Origin: Candidatus Thorarchaeota archaeon
GTDB taxonomy: Archaea; Asgardarchaeota; Thorarchaeia; Thorarchaeales; Thorarchaeaceae
Reading direction: 5' to 3'
Length of the DNA stretch: 6,472 nt
NCBI GenBank assembly: GCA_016840245.1
Contig: JAEOST010000781.1
Coordinates: 1-6,472 of the forward strand
Of the stretch, positions 1-6,052 are shown piece after piece; the first letter of the stretch is position 1, and every line of letters starts with the position of its first letter. The translations under genes and the position numbers were made by a program. Below the pieces are notes generated by a model, which saw only the letters and a program-made list of their open reading frames with translations, was not told the origin of the DNA and did no database searches.

Positions 1-473
1 ATATCATCATATATGTGGGTGGGTTCGCCGTAGACATGAGAACCGATAGATTCCAGAACAGCTGTCATGTTATCATTGATATAATTCCCTCCCGCATCAC
101 CGAAAGGCCAATCCGAATCATATGCTACCCATAGAAGTTTGTGTCCCGAGTCAAACCAATTCTCTATACTGCTAATTTCAGATGTTTTAAATCCAGTCCC
201 CCATATTGATCCTAGGATTAATACATCAGCATTCTCTAAGACACTTGAGTTTAAGCCACCTCGAGCAATAATTATTTCATATCCCATTTCGGTTAGATTC
301 GCAAACAGTAGCGGATCTGCATACTCCCTGCCTTGTATGTTACTATTCTGGCCGTGCGAGTAGTCGATGACAATCGTACCTCTTGTATCGGGTTGTGCTA
401 TGACAAGAGTTGGCATTACTGAAACAATAATCAAAATCAAGACGGAAGTCGATACTAATCTGTGCAACCTCAT
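1..473 (-). CDS. Secreted or membrane-anchored protein with a Rossmann-like (DUF4350/GATase-like) domain, partial
   Basis: Reading the minus strand from ATG at 473 gives an open frame of 157 codons that leaves the window at position 1. The first 26 residues are a convincing signal peptide: basic MRLHR, then a hydrophobic core (about residues 6-19), then TLVIA before QPD. The mature part starts with a beta strand and TIVIDYSHGQ (33-42). It continues with FANLTEMGYEIIIARGG, then NADVLILGS, then IENWFDSGHKLLWVAYDSD. This alternating strand/helix layout, with a loop holding S-H-G, resembles DUF4350 and class I glutamine-amidotransferase-like domains found in archaeal surface proteins. No catalytic Cys is visible in the part present. 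A TATA box ends 35 nt before this ATG, which supports the start. The frame stays open upstream to an ATG at 629, but that would place the TATA box and the cysS 3' region inside the gene. Family assignment is tentative; the existence of a gene is likely. Confidence 0.75.
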   Translation of the reverse strand, partial: MRLHRLVSTSVLILIIVSVMPTLVIAQPDTRGTIVIDYSHGQNSNIQGREYADPLLFANLTEMGYEIIIARGGLNSSVLENADVLILGSIWGTGFKTSEISSIENWFDSGHKLLWVAYDSDWPFGDAGGNYINDNMTAVLESIGSHVYGEPTHIYDD

Positions 474-508
474 AAGTAACCACGCCACAATGAATACTAC
501 AATTGCTA

Positions 509-516
509 TATATAAA
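509..516 (-). promoter_or_regulatory. TATA box of the secreted-protein gene
   Basis: On the minus strand this reads TTTATATA, a near-ideal archaeal TATA box. Its downstream edge is 35 nt before the ATG at 473. With initiation about 25 nt after the box, the leader would be roughly 10 nt, too short for a usual ribosome binding site. It also lies just after the T7 run that probably ends the cysS transcript. Confidence 0.6.
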
Positions 517-551
517 ACATAACAATTTAAGATATTAATGTAATTATGCTC

Positions 552-558
552 AAAAAAA
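552..558 (-). terminator. T7 run, probable cysS terminator
   Basis: On the minus strand this is seven consecutive T, about 93 nt past the cysS stop and about 38 nt past the palindrome at 597-618. Archaeal RNA polymerases stop efficiently at T-runs, with or without a hairpin. The next TATA box begins only 35 nt further on, so termination here would separate the two transcripts. Confidence 0.45.
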
Positions 559-596
559 CCATTATTATTCTGTTCTGAAACAGAAGTGGTTTGAAT

Positions 597-618
597 GGAG
601 GATCCAATTGGATCCTCC
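597..618. repeat. Perfect 22-bp palindrome (9-bp stem, AATT loop)
   Basis: Arms GGAGGATCC and GGATCCTCC flank a self-complementary AATT, so all 22 bases are palindromic. It sits 33 nt after the cysS stop, in the spacer. Read on the plus strand it is followed by a T-rich stretch (619-635, with T6 inside). On the minus strand the nearest T-run is at 552-558. It may be an mRNA 3'-end hairpin for cysS or a protein-binding palindrome. Confidence 0.7.
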
Positions 619-650
619 TTAAATTTCATTTTTTATCGTGGTTTGTCTGG

Positions 651-2084
651 CTAACTTACTTTCCACGTTGGTCCATCTTTGGTATCAGTGACAGTAATTC
701 CAAGTTCTGAGAGCCGGTCTCGAATTTTGTCTGAGGTTTCCCAATCCTTGTTCTGGCGTGCATCCTCACGGAGCTCAAGTAGGAACTCGACGACTCCCTT
801 GAGGACTTCACCTGAGCCTGAATCTGCAACACCTGTTGGAGTCTGAAGATTGATCCCAAGAATACCTACAAGCTGTTCTAAGACAGCCAAAGCTTCTCTC
901 AATATCGCAGCTCCACCGACCTCGGATGTTAGTGAGTTGATACTACGAACGAAGGTAAAGACTTCAGCGAGCGCACCTGGTGTGTTGAAGTCATCGTCCA
1001 TCTCATGCTCGAATCCTTCACGAACTTTTTGAATCGCTTCAGCCAGTTTTGAATCAGAATCAGATACCCTGCTAACACTTCGCTCCAGGATAGAGATTCT
1101 ACCACGGAACACATCAGCAGCATTTCGAATTCTATCAACCGATTGGATTGCCTGTTCGAGTGCTTTTGTATTGTAATCCATTGGTTGTCGATACTGACCT
1201 GAGATTAGGTAGAGTCTGACAGCCTGATGATTGAATCTGTCAAGGACTTGCCTTGCGGTTGCAAAGTTACCCTCTGATTTTGACATCTTATCTGACTCGA
1301 TTGTCAGGAATCCGTTGTGAAGCCAATACTTCACAGGTGTGTCAATACCATACGCCGCTGCAGATTGTGCAATCTCATTCTCATGATGCGGGAAGATAAG
1401 ATCTTGACCTCCACCATGGATATCAAATGGCAGGCCGAGGTATGACTTTCCCATGACCGAACATTCAGCATGCCAACCAGGACGACCCTTACCCCATGGA
1501 CTCTCCCATGATGGCTCACCAGGTTTCTCTGCCTTCCAGAGAGCGAAATCACGTGGATCTTGTTTCTTGTCATCCACATCAACTCGAGCACCCGCTGAGA
1601 GGTCTTCCATTGGAATTCTAGATAATGCCCCATATCCTTCTAACTCACTCACATCAAAGTAGACATCCCCATCCACAACGTATCCCTTTCCATTTTTCAC
1701 GATGAGTTCAACCATCTCGATAATATCGTCGATATGTTCTGTTGCTCTTGGATTCACGGTTGCGGGTTTGAAGTTGAGCTGTTGAGCAATGAGATAATAC
1801 TCTGCGATGAACTTTGTTGCAAGCTCAGCAACAGGAATATTCTCCTCGTTTGCTCTATTGATCATCTTGTCATCAACGTCAGTGAAGTTAGTAATGTATG
1901 TGACTCGATAGCCCTTGTACTCAAGGTATCGTCTAATCGTGTCAAATACAGCAAATGACCTGGCATTACCTATGTGGGGATAATCATACACTGTCGGACC
2001 ACAGACATACATACGAACATTGTTTCCATCAAGTGGTCTGAATTCTTCCTTTGAACGTGACAGTGTGTTGTATACTTGTAGCAT
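651..2084 (-). CDS. cysS: Cysteinyl-tRNA synthetase
   Basis: This class Ia synthetase charges tRNA-Cys with cysteine in the cytosol. From ATG 2084 it has 477 residues, close to the usual 460-480. The HIGH-type signature is PHIGN (36-40) and the KMSKS loop is KMSKS (266-270). The zinc and cysteine-binding ligands are C28 in YVCGPTVYDY, C208 in WHAECS, and H233 and E237 in FPHHENE. GGGQDL precedes them. The C-terminal part holds the DALR-type helical domain (around DDDFNTPGAL) and ends with SELGITVTDTKDGPTWK, typical of the family. An in-frame TTG at 2135 would add 17 residues, but a TATA box at 2117-2124 lies inside that extension. The family also begins right at MLQVYNT, so 2084 is preferred. 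The gene is divergent from the TPR gene and stands alone. Confidence 0.97.
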   Translation of the reverse strand: MLQVYNTLSRSKEEFRPLDGNNVRMYVCGPTVYDYPHIGNARSFAVFDTIRRYLEYKGYRVTYITNFTDVDDKMINRANEENIPVAELATKFIAEYYLIAQQLNFKPATVNPRATEHIDDIIEMVELIVKNGKGYVVDGDVYFDVSELEGYGALSRIPMEDLSAGARVDVDDKKQDPRDFALWKAEKPGEPSWESPWGKGRPGWHAECSVMGKSYLGLPFDIHGGGQDLIFPHHENEIAQSAAAYGIDTPVKYWLHNGFLTIESDKMSKSEGNFATARQVLDRFNHQAVRLYLISGQYRQPMDYNTKALEQAIQSVDRIRNAADVFRGRISILERSVSRVSDSDSKLAEAIQKVREGFEHEMDDDFNTPGALAEVFTFVRSINSLTSEVGGAAILREALAVLEQLVGILGINLQTPTGVADSGSGEVLKGVVEFLLELREDARQNKDWETSDKIRDRLSELGITVTDTKDGPTWKVS

Positions 2085-2116
2085 CTTCACTACCCACTTC
2101 CAACTTGATTGATGTG

Positions 2117-2124
2117 TATAAAAA
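2117..2124 (-). promoter_or_regulatory. TATA box of cysS
   Basis: The minus strand reads TTTTTATA, ending 32 nt before the ATG at 2084. The spacing predicts a leader of only a few nucleotides. The box lies inside the coding extension that a TTG start at 2135 would need, which argues against that start. Confidence 0.55.
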
Positions 2125-2186
2125 GTCGTCTGCAATACTTGCCCTCAATTACATTGAACCCATTTTGAAAACAAACATATACGCGC

Positions 2187-2984
2187 ATGTCTGTAAAATT
2201 AAAGAATCTCATGACAAGTAGTCCACACTCTGATAGCAGTATCGAAGAAATCCTCGTGTTTGCAAAAGCGAGTTGCTATGAGGATGAGTTTGAACTTGCA
2301 GAGGTCTTGCTTCGTGAGAAATTGCAATTACATCCCAACAACTTGGATGTCATAACACAACTGGGTGTGATTCTTGCTAAGAGGGACAATGATGTTGAGT
2401 CTGAGAAATTATTGAGAGGAGTGCTTGATACCGACCCCTTCTTTGAACCAGCGATATCTGCATTGGGACACATGCTAGACAACACACTTCGTTCTGAGGA
2501 AGCTGAACAACTCTATAGAGACAAGCTCTCAGAAAAGGCAGACTGCCACAGCGTGGTCGATGATCTCTGCCGGTTATTGTGGTCTGAAGACATTAGGGAC
2601 ATAGCAAGCAATGAAGCGAGAGAGCATGCATCCAAGTATCCTCATAACCCCAATGCGTATGATGCCCTGAGATATGTGCTTTCGAAAATGGAAGACTACC
2701 TCGAGGAGAAGTGCGAAGACGCAGACTATGCAGATGAGTGTCTAATCCAATTCGCCGACACTCTAGCATCCCATATTGAGGTTCTAATGGAGATTGAATC
2801 CAATGTTCCAAAAGACATACTAATTCAGGGCGACTTTCAACCTTGTATAGATCAAGACCTTGTCAGATTAGCAGGTGAGCTTGAGCATCTCAACGATAGA
2901 CTAGCAAAGCAAAATGCAAAGATAACAGCTGACCTTCGAAAAAGAATTGAAACCGTACTCGATATAGGGAGTCAGCGTCGCTGA
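2187..2984 (+). CDS. TPR-repeat protein of unknown role
   Basis: A soluble, acidic 265-residue protein with no signal peptide or membrane segment. Residues about 19-120 form three helix-turn-helix units of roughly 34 residues with TPR spacing. The first ends in LQLHPNN, the second in GVLDTDPFFEP, and the third has SEEAEQLYRDKL; each carries the Ala/Leu pattern and Pro boundary of TPRs. A degenerate unit with KYPHNPNAYDAL follows near 145-165. The C-terminus (about 228-260) is a charged amphipathic helix, possibly a coiled coil (LAGELEHLNDRLAKQNAKI). TPRs bind other proteins; the partner is unknown. ATG 2187 is used here, but ATG 2211 (residue 9) is a serious alternative: a weak TATA-like ACATATAC at 2175-2182 fits 2211 by spacing and would be too close to 2187. 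The gene is divergent from cysS and convergent with the 95-residue orphan. Confidence 0.85.
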   Translation: MSVKLKNLMTSSPHSDSSIEEILVFAKASCYEDEFELAEVLLREKLQLHPNNLDVITQLGVILAKRDNDVESEKLLRGVLDTDPFFEPAISALGHMLDNTLRSEEAEQLYRDKLSEKADCHSVVDDLCRLLWSEDIRDIASNEAREHASKYPHNPNAYDALRYVLSKMEDYLEEKCEDADYADECLIQFADTLASHIEVLMEIESNVPKDILIQGDFQPCIDQDLVRLAGELEHLNDRLAKQNAKITADLRKRIETVLDIGSQRR

Positions 2985-2986
2985 CA

Positions 2987-3274
2987 TTATTGCCATTGGT
3001 AACCGTCAAACTCCTCCCCAGGAGAGGAATTTTTGCTCATGAAAATTACCTGTTGCTGTCCTTCAACACCAAGCCATATACTGATTTTTCGACCTTCCAA
3101 TGCTCTGAGCATAACAGTTCTCTCTTCAAAAGGGAGACCCATGACTTTGAGAAGACTAGTCCAACTCACTAATCGGTCAATATTCTTCTCAGCCGTAGTG
3201 ATAATTCTCTCATTCGAACCGCTCTCCATCCCAAGTATATCGCTATCACGTAAGACTGTCTTTATCCTCATCAC
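2987..3274 (-). CDS. Conserved-looking hypothetical protein, 95 residues
   Basis: Not recognised. The protein is soluble and without signal peptide, cysteines or membrane segments. The middle (about 22-65) looks helical, with ERIITTAEKNIDRLVSW and LPFEERTVMLRALEGRK. A short beta-rich part with ISIWLGVEGQQQVIFM follows, then a polar tail ending in YQWQ. It starts at GTG 3274 or, more likely, at the ATG directly after it (3271). No clear Shine-Dalgarno motif or TATA box is visible. It begins 38 nt after the DUF998 stop on the same strand, so the two may share a transcript. It ends 2 bp from the stop of the convergent TPR gene. The tight packing of the two frames supports a real gene, although no family could be named. 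Confidence 0.6.
   Translation of the reverse strand: MMRIKTVLRDSDILGMESGSNERIITTAEKNIDRLVSWTSLLKVMGLPFEERTVMLRALEGRKISIWLGVEGQQQVIFMSKNSSPGEEFDGYQWQ
3011..3034 (+). terminator. Hairpin plus T5, possible terminator of the TPR gene
   Basis: CTCCT and AGGAG pair around a CCCC loop (3011-3024), followed six nt later by TTTTT (3030-3034). It lies 27 nt after the TPR stop, inside the 3' coding end of the convergent 95-residue gene. The stem is only 5 bp, so the call is modest. Confidence 0.35.
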
Positions 3275-3312
3275 AGTTCACATTACGTAAGCAAAGCGTT
3301 TCAGTGATAAGC

Positions 3313-3969
3313 CTAACTCTTTTGACCATTAGTTTGTTCAGAGATTATTTGTATGGCAAGAACAACAACCCATACAAACCCAGGTACAAACATTGCGGCC
3401 TCATGAATTGCTGAAGCAATACTTATTGTTTCACTGAAAATCAATGGAAGTCCAAACATCGCAAATATAGTGAAGATTCCCATTACTATTGAAAACCGGC
3501 CAAGTTTTACATTCTCGTCTTTTTGGACAACTCCTACTCCCCACGCCAATGATGCAATCATCAAAGAGAAGAAGAACGTCATCGCACAGAATGCATGTGG
3601 CAAAAATAAGGATTCGTTGAATACTCCCACTCCAATTAGTGTTATACTCGCTAAGAGTAATCCAATGTATCCAATTTTCTCTGGAGAATTTGCACTTCCA
3701 AATCTATCCCTGTAGAGTGAATAGGTGAAAATTGTTACAAGCAACCCTGCGATGAAAACTCCCGTGTTAAAAATCGGTGCTGTTGGATTACTACCAGGGG
3801 TTCCAGAAGAACCTCCAATCATATATGGATGACCAAGATCACTCAATGCATTGATAGTCCAATCAAACCACGATGCTGCAATTGAGGTTGCAATAACAAT
3901 TACCACAATGATAACGATCGGACTCAAGACTCCGCATACTGCAGCATTTCGTTTGTAGCTTTCAATCAT
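3313..3969 (-). CDS. DUF998-family integral membrane protein
   Basis: This 218-residue protein has six predicted membrane helices: about residues 11-34, 66-86, 98-117, 126-148, 157-177 and 188-210. The motif DWTINALSDLGHP, just after helix 1, is the hallmark of DUF998, whose members usually have this length and topology. The first loop holds a Gly/Ser/Pro-rich stretch (GGSSGTPGSNP). A conserved-looking His in LPHAF (helix 4) and one in ASAIHEAA (helix 6) fall in membrane-proximal positions. The biochemical role of DUF998 is not established, so none is assigned. ATG 3969 begins MIESYKRN and leads straight into helix 1. A weak TATA-like GTTAATAA complement (4002-4009) ends 32 nt upstream. The 95-residue gene follows after 38 nt and may be co-transcribed. 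Confidence 0.9.
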   Translation of the reverse strand: MIESYKRNAAVCGVLSPIVIIVVIVIATSIAASWFDWTINALSDLGHPYMIGGSSGTPGSNPTAPIFNTGVFIAGLLVTIFTYSLYRDRFGSANSPEKIGYIGLLLASITLIGVGVFNESLFLPHAFCAMTFFFSLMIASLAWGVGVVQKDENVKLGRFSIVMGIFTIFAMFGLPLIFSETISIASAIHEAAMFVPGFVWVVVLAIQIISEQTNGQKS

Positions 3970-4065
3970 CGATGAACCCGAAATTAAATTGTGAAAAGGT
4001 AGTTAATAATCATCTTCTGATGTTGACCTTTGATTTGCAAATTTACAGTGACGGAATTAGAGTGT

Positions 4066-4091
4066 GAGGAGGAGTCAAGCGACCCCTCCTC
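4066..4091. other. Strong 11-bp hairpin in spacer, possible small RNA or regulatory structure
   Basis: Arms GAGGAGGAGTC and GACCCCTCCTC pair around AAGC with a single A-C mismatch on the plus strand (ten Watson-Crick pairs of eleven). No T-run follows on either strand, so a simple terminator is unlikely. An outer stem TTAGAG/CTCTAA (4057-4062 with 4131-4136), followed by CACA, could enclose it on the plus strand. A competing pairing, CCCC (4083-4086) with GGGG (4094-4097), is also possible. Confidence 0.5.
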
Positions 4092-4261
4092 GTGGGGAGA
4101 CGAAAAGACGAAACATCATGTGAATCCAAGCTCTAACACACAAAGATGGTTCTCAAATATTGCAAGACTAATTGTGCTATAAGTAACAGGATGATTGAAA
4201 GATTGAACTACAACCTTCTTTGGTGAAGTCTTACGCTGGTACAAACAAAGTCCTCCCTCCT

Positions 4262-4279
4262 ATCTCAATGTTTTGAGAT
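4262..4279 (-). terminator. 7-bp hairpin behind fdhD, possible terminator
   Basis: ATCTCAA and TTGAGAT form a perfect 7-bp stem with a 4-nt loop, 27 nt after the fdhD stop. On the minus strand it is followed by a purine-rich stretch and only a broken T-run (TTTGTTT), so termination is plausible but not clear. Confidence 0.35.
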
Positions 4280-4306
4280 GAAATCTGAGTTTTGGAAGTC
4301 GCTTTT

Positions 4307-5017
4307 TCATCCTGTGCGAATCTTGACAACTCCCTCATTATACAACCAGAATCCATCCTCTGAAAGAGACCCGATGATCGTCATGTCAGATTCCTTTGCA
4401 ATTTGTATTCCCTCATCAGTTGCTACAGTCATCGAGGCTATCAATGGAATTCCTGCATTACTACACTTTGAGACCACATTTGAGAGCAAACGACCTGAGA
4501 GCAGAACCATACATTCAGAGAGGTTGTAATTCTCCTCCGATCCATACCCAATTACCTTGTCAACAGCATTGTGTCTACCAATGTCCTCACACGTGAACCA
4601 TCTACCACTAGTGATCTCCGTAATAGAGGCCCCGTGAAATCCTCGAGTTGTTTTATGGTGTTCTTGATTCTCGATTAGAACATCACGTACTTTTAGGAGG
4701 TTATTGTGAGTCAGACTCAGTTGAGCTGCATTCCGTTTTAGGAATGCAACTTTCTCCTGTTTGGTCCTGACCTTACATTCCTGGTCTTGAGACCAGTCGA
4801 TATTTTCAACCCACTCCTTGCTAGGTAAAATCCCTGCAGAGAGGAGATATCCTATGGCTAGCTGTTCTTCGAGACCTGCACTGTAAATGAAATCGATTAT
4901 GTGCTCATCATCGACATAGAGTTTCAATTTAGATTCAGTTGCAATCTTCTCCCCAGTCTTGCCGCGAGATTGACCCTGGACTCTTGTGGTTTCGATATCT
5001 GCTATAGGTTCTTTCAC
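4307..5017 (-). CDS. fdhD: FdhD-family protein lacking the CxxC motif
   Basis: FdhD proteins carry sulfur from a cysteine desulfurase to the molybdenum cofactor of formate dehydrogenases. This 236-residue protein shows the family pattern in order: a strand with LKLYVDDEHI (31-40), AGLEEQLAIGYLLSAGI (47-63), FHGASI (127-132), the hallmark EDIGRHNAVDKVIG (144-157), SGRLLSNVVSK (174-184) and NAGIPLIAS (187-195). In most members a loop with CxxC lies between the second and third blocks. Here residues 82-142 contain no cysteine; the only cysteines are C81, C143, C169 and C185, none paired as CxxC. It may thus bind cofactor without classical sulfur transfer, or use another thiol. The start is GTG 5017; a GGGAG motif (5026-5030) stands 8 nt upstream, one of the few Shine-Dalgarno-like sites here. 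No formate dehydrogenase gene is in view. It is divergent from the protease gene. Confidence 0.88.
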   Translation of the reverse strand: MKEPIADIETTRVQGQSRGKTGEKIATESKLKLYVDDEHIIDFIYSAGLEEQLAIGYLLSAGILPSKEWVENIDWSQDQECKVRTKQEKVAFLKRNAAQLSLTHNNLLKVRDVLIENQEHHKTTRGFHGASITEITSGRWFTCEDIGRHNAVDKVIGYGSEENYNLSECMVLLSGRLLSNVVSKCSNAGIPLIASMTVATDEGIQIAKESDMTIIGSLSEDGFWLYNEGVVKIRTG

Positions 5018-5108
5018 GGTTTGTTCTCCCTGAACAGGTATCCATTAAACAGTGATAATACTCTTTCCACTCGTTTTTCCAGACGATGCTCATTCCACAA
5101 TACTTATT

Positions 5109-5160
5109 ATATCTCGCACATGAGATAGGTTAATATATCTCACAAGAAAGATAGGTTAAT
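5109..5160 (+). repeat. Tandem 26-bp repeat in the protease promoter
   Basis: Two adjacent copies (5109-5134 and 5135-5160) match at 21 of 26 positions. Both begin ATATCTC and end AGATAGGTTAAT; the five differences all fall in the middle (positions 8-14). The start-to-start distance of 26 bp is about 2.5 helical turns. The words ATCTC and GAGAT also form inverted pairs: ATCTC/GAGAT around 6 nt, and GAGATA/TATCTC around 8 nt. The TATA box spans the junction, so repressor binding here could block initiation. The array lies in the divergent region shared with fdhD. Confidence 0.8.
5130..5137 (+). promoter_or_regulatory. TATA box of the protease gene
   Basis: TTAATATA, ending 37 nt before the ATG at 5175. 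It straddles the junction of the 26-bp tandem repeat, with AGATAGGTT copies overlapping its upstream edge and starting 11 nt after it. It is too close (22 nt) to an in-frame TTG at 5160 for that codon to be the start. Confidence 0.55.
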
Positions 5161-5174
5161 TGGAGAAGATTAGT

Positions 5175-6032
5175 ATGAACATCAAGTTTGAAATCGACCC
5201 GAGATCTGGGCATGTGCATGTCCCTGTAATGATTAATGGCAAAGGTCCCTTTACTTTTACACTTGACACAGGTGCAAGTGCAACTACAATTTCAAAATCA
5301 TTGGCAGATCAAATGGGTATTGAAATTTATGAAGGCGAGAAGAAACAGGCTGGAGGTGCAGGTGGAAAATTAATACCTGTCCAGGCAGCCAAACCTCAGA
5401 AGTTCACAATTGGTGATGAAACATTTGTTAATGAGGAAGTGGGAGTGATTGACTTTGAAGCAATCTTTGGTGATATAGGTAGGCTTACGGATGGTGTGAT
5501 TGGACACACGATGTTGAAGCATTATTTATTGACGATAGACTATGCATCATCTACAATCACTCTGACAAAAGGGACCGAGTCTTCAGTGAACGGAGTCAAT
5601 TGGACATCGTTCAAGTACGTTGGTGATTCACATCTGGTGTTGGTTCCAGTCTTTGTCAATGATCAGGGACCGATTGACCTCGTACTCGACACAGGTTCTG
5701 GCGGTAATATCATCACTCCATCTGTTGCAGAAGATATTGGGATCGCCCAGAATAAACCAGAATCACCTACTGGTAGTGGAGGGTTTTCTGATGGTGAGTG
5801 CAGAGGAGTGGGTGGTGTTGTGACAGGATATGGTGTAACAGTTGAGCGACTCTCAGTGGCTGGCAAATCTCAGTCCGATATCATGGTGGGTATAATTGAT
5901 CTAAAGGTCATGTCACCTACTGGAAAGAAAATTGACTTTGGAATCATAGGCTATCCGTTCTTGAAGGACTTCAGACTCTTACTCGATTATCCAAATCAGC
6001 GATTTGCGTTGATTGATCAAAGGGAAAACTAG
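5175..6032 (+). CDS. Two-domain retropepsin-like aspartyl protease, cytosolic
   Basis: A clan AA aspartyl protease of 285 residues, built as two copies of the retropepsin fold in one chain. Lobe 1 has the catalytic FTLDTGAS (D31) followed by TTISKSLADQMGI, and closes with GVIGHTMLKHYLLTIDY (about 107-123). Lobe 2 repeats this with LVLDTGSGGN (D172), ITPSVAEDIGI and GIIGYPFLKDFRLLLDY (about 256-272). Each lobe thus has the DTG loop and the hydrophobic-hydrophobic-Gly psi loop, and the two aspartates should form one active site inside the monomer, as in pepsin. There is no signal peptide or membrane segment, so it should act in the cytosol; the substrate is unknown. ATG 5175 (MNIKFEIDP) is chosen over TTG 5160 because of TATA spacing and because TTG would overlap the repeat. 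Its promoter shares AGATAGGTT with the downstream regulator gene, 64 nt beyond its stop. Confidence 0.9.
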   Translation: MNIKFEIDPRSGHVHVPVMINGKGPFTFTLDTGASATTISKSLADQMGIEIYEGEKKQAGGAGGKLIPVQAAKPQKFTIGDETFVNEEVGVIDFEAIFGDIGRLTDGVIGHTMLKHYLLTIDYASSTITLTKGTESSVNGVNWTSFKYVGDSHLVLVPVFVNDQGPIDLVLDTGSGGNIITPSVAEDIGIAQNKPESPTGSGGFSDGECRGVGGVVTGYGVTVERLSVAGKSQSDIMVGIIDLKVMSPTGKKIDFGIIGYPFLKDFRLLLDYPNQRFALIDQREN

Positions 6033-6052
6033 AGATACTGGATGGTCAATCC

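Larger units (their letters stand above)
3970..4306. other. Gene-free spacer with structured elements
   Basis: No convincing reading frame was found on either strand in these 337 nt. On the minus strand an ATG overlaps the fdhD stop (ATGA), but its frame ends after 16 codons. The spacer holds a strong hairpin (4066-4091), a possible outer stem TTAGAG (4057-4062) with CTCTAA (4131-4136), and a hairpin behind fdhD (4262-4279). A weak TATA-like element for the DUF998 gene lies at 4002-4009. No tRNA T-loop motif or clear box C/D pair is present. Confidence 0.6.

Noticed and set aside
474..629. N-terminal extension of the left-edge gene to ATG 629
   Set aside because: It would include the TATA box, the T7 run and the palindrome, and would put a second hydrophobic segment before a textbook signal peptide.
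1453..1662. Plus-strand open frame antisense to cysS
   Set aside because: It mirrors conserved cysS codons around the zinc-binding region and has no independent support.
2085..2135. TTG start for cysS
   Set aside because: The cysS TATA box lies inside this extension, and the family normally begins at the MLQVYNT segment.
4057..4140. tRNA gene
   Set aside because: No T-loop GGTTCGAATCC-like motif, acceptor pairing or anticodon arm could be laid out.
4262..4306. Short minus-strand frame overlapping the fdhD stop (ATGA)
   Set aside because: It ends after 16 codons and runs through the hairpin behind fdhD.
4278..4529. Plus-strand open frame antisense to the fdhD 3' end
   Set aside because: It lies almost entirely opposite a clearly conserved gene, and shows no domain or promoter of its own.
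5109..5160. CRISPR-like repeat
   Set aside because: Only two directly adjacent units with no spacers and no cas genes; promoter position explains it better.
5160..5174. TTG start for the protease
   Set aside because: Only 22 nt from the TATA box and overlapping the last base of the tandem repeat; ATG 5175 fits both the promoter spacing and the fold boundary.
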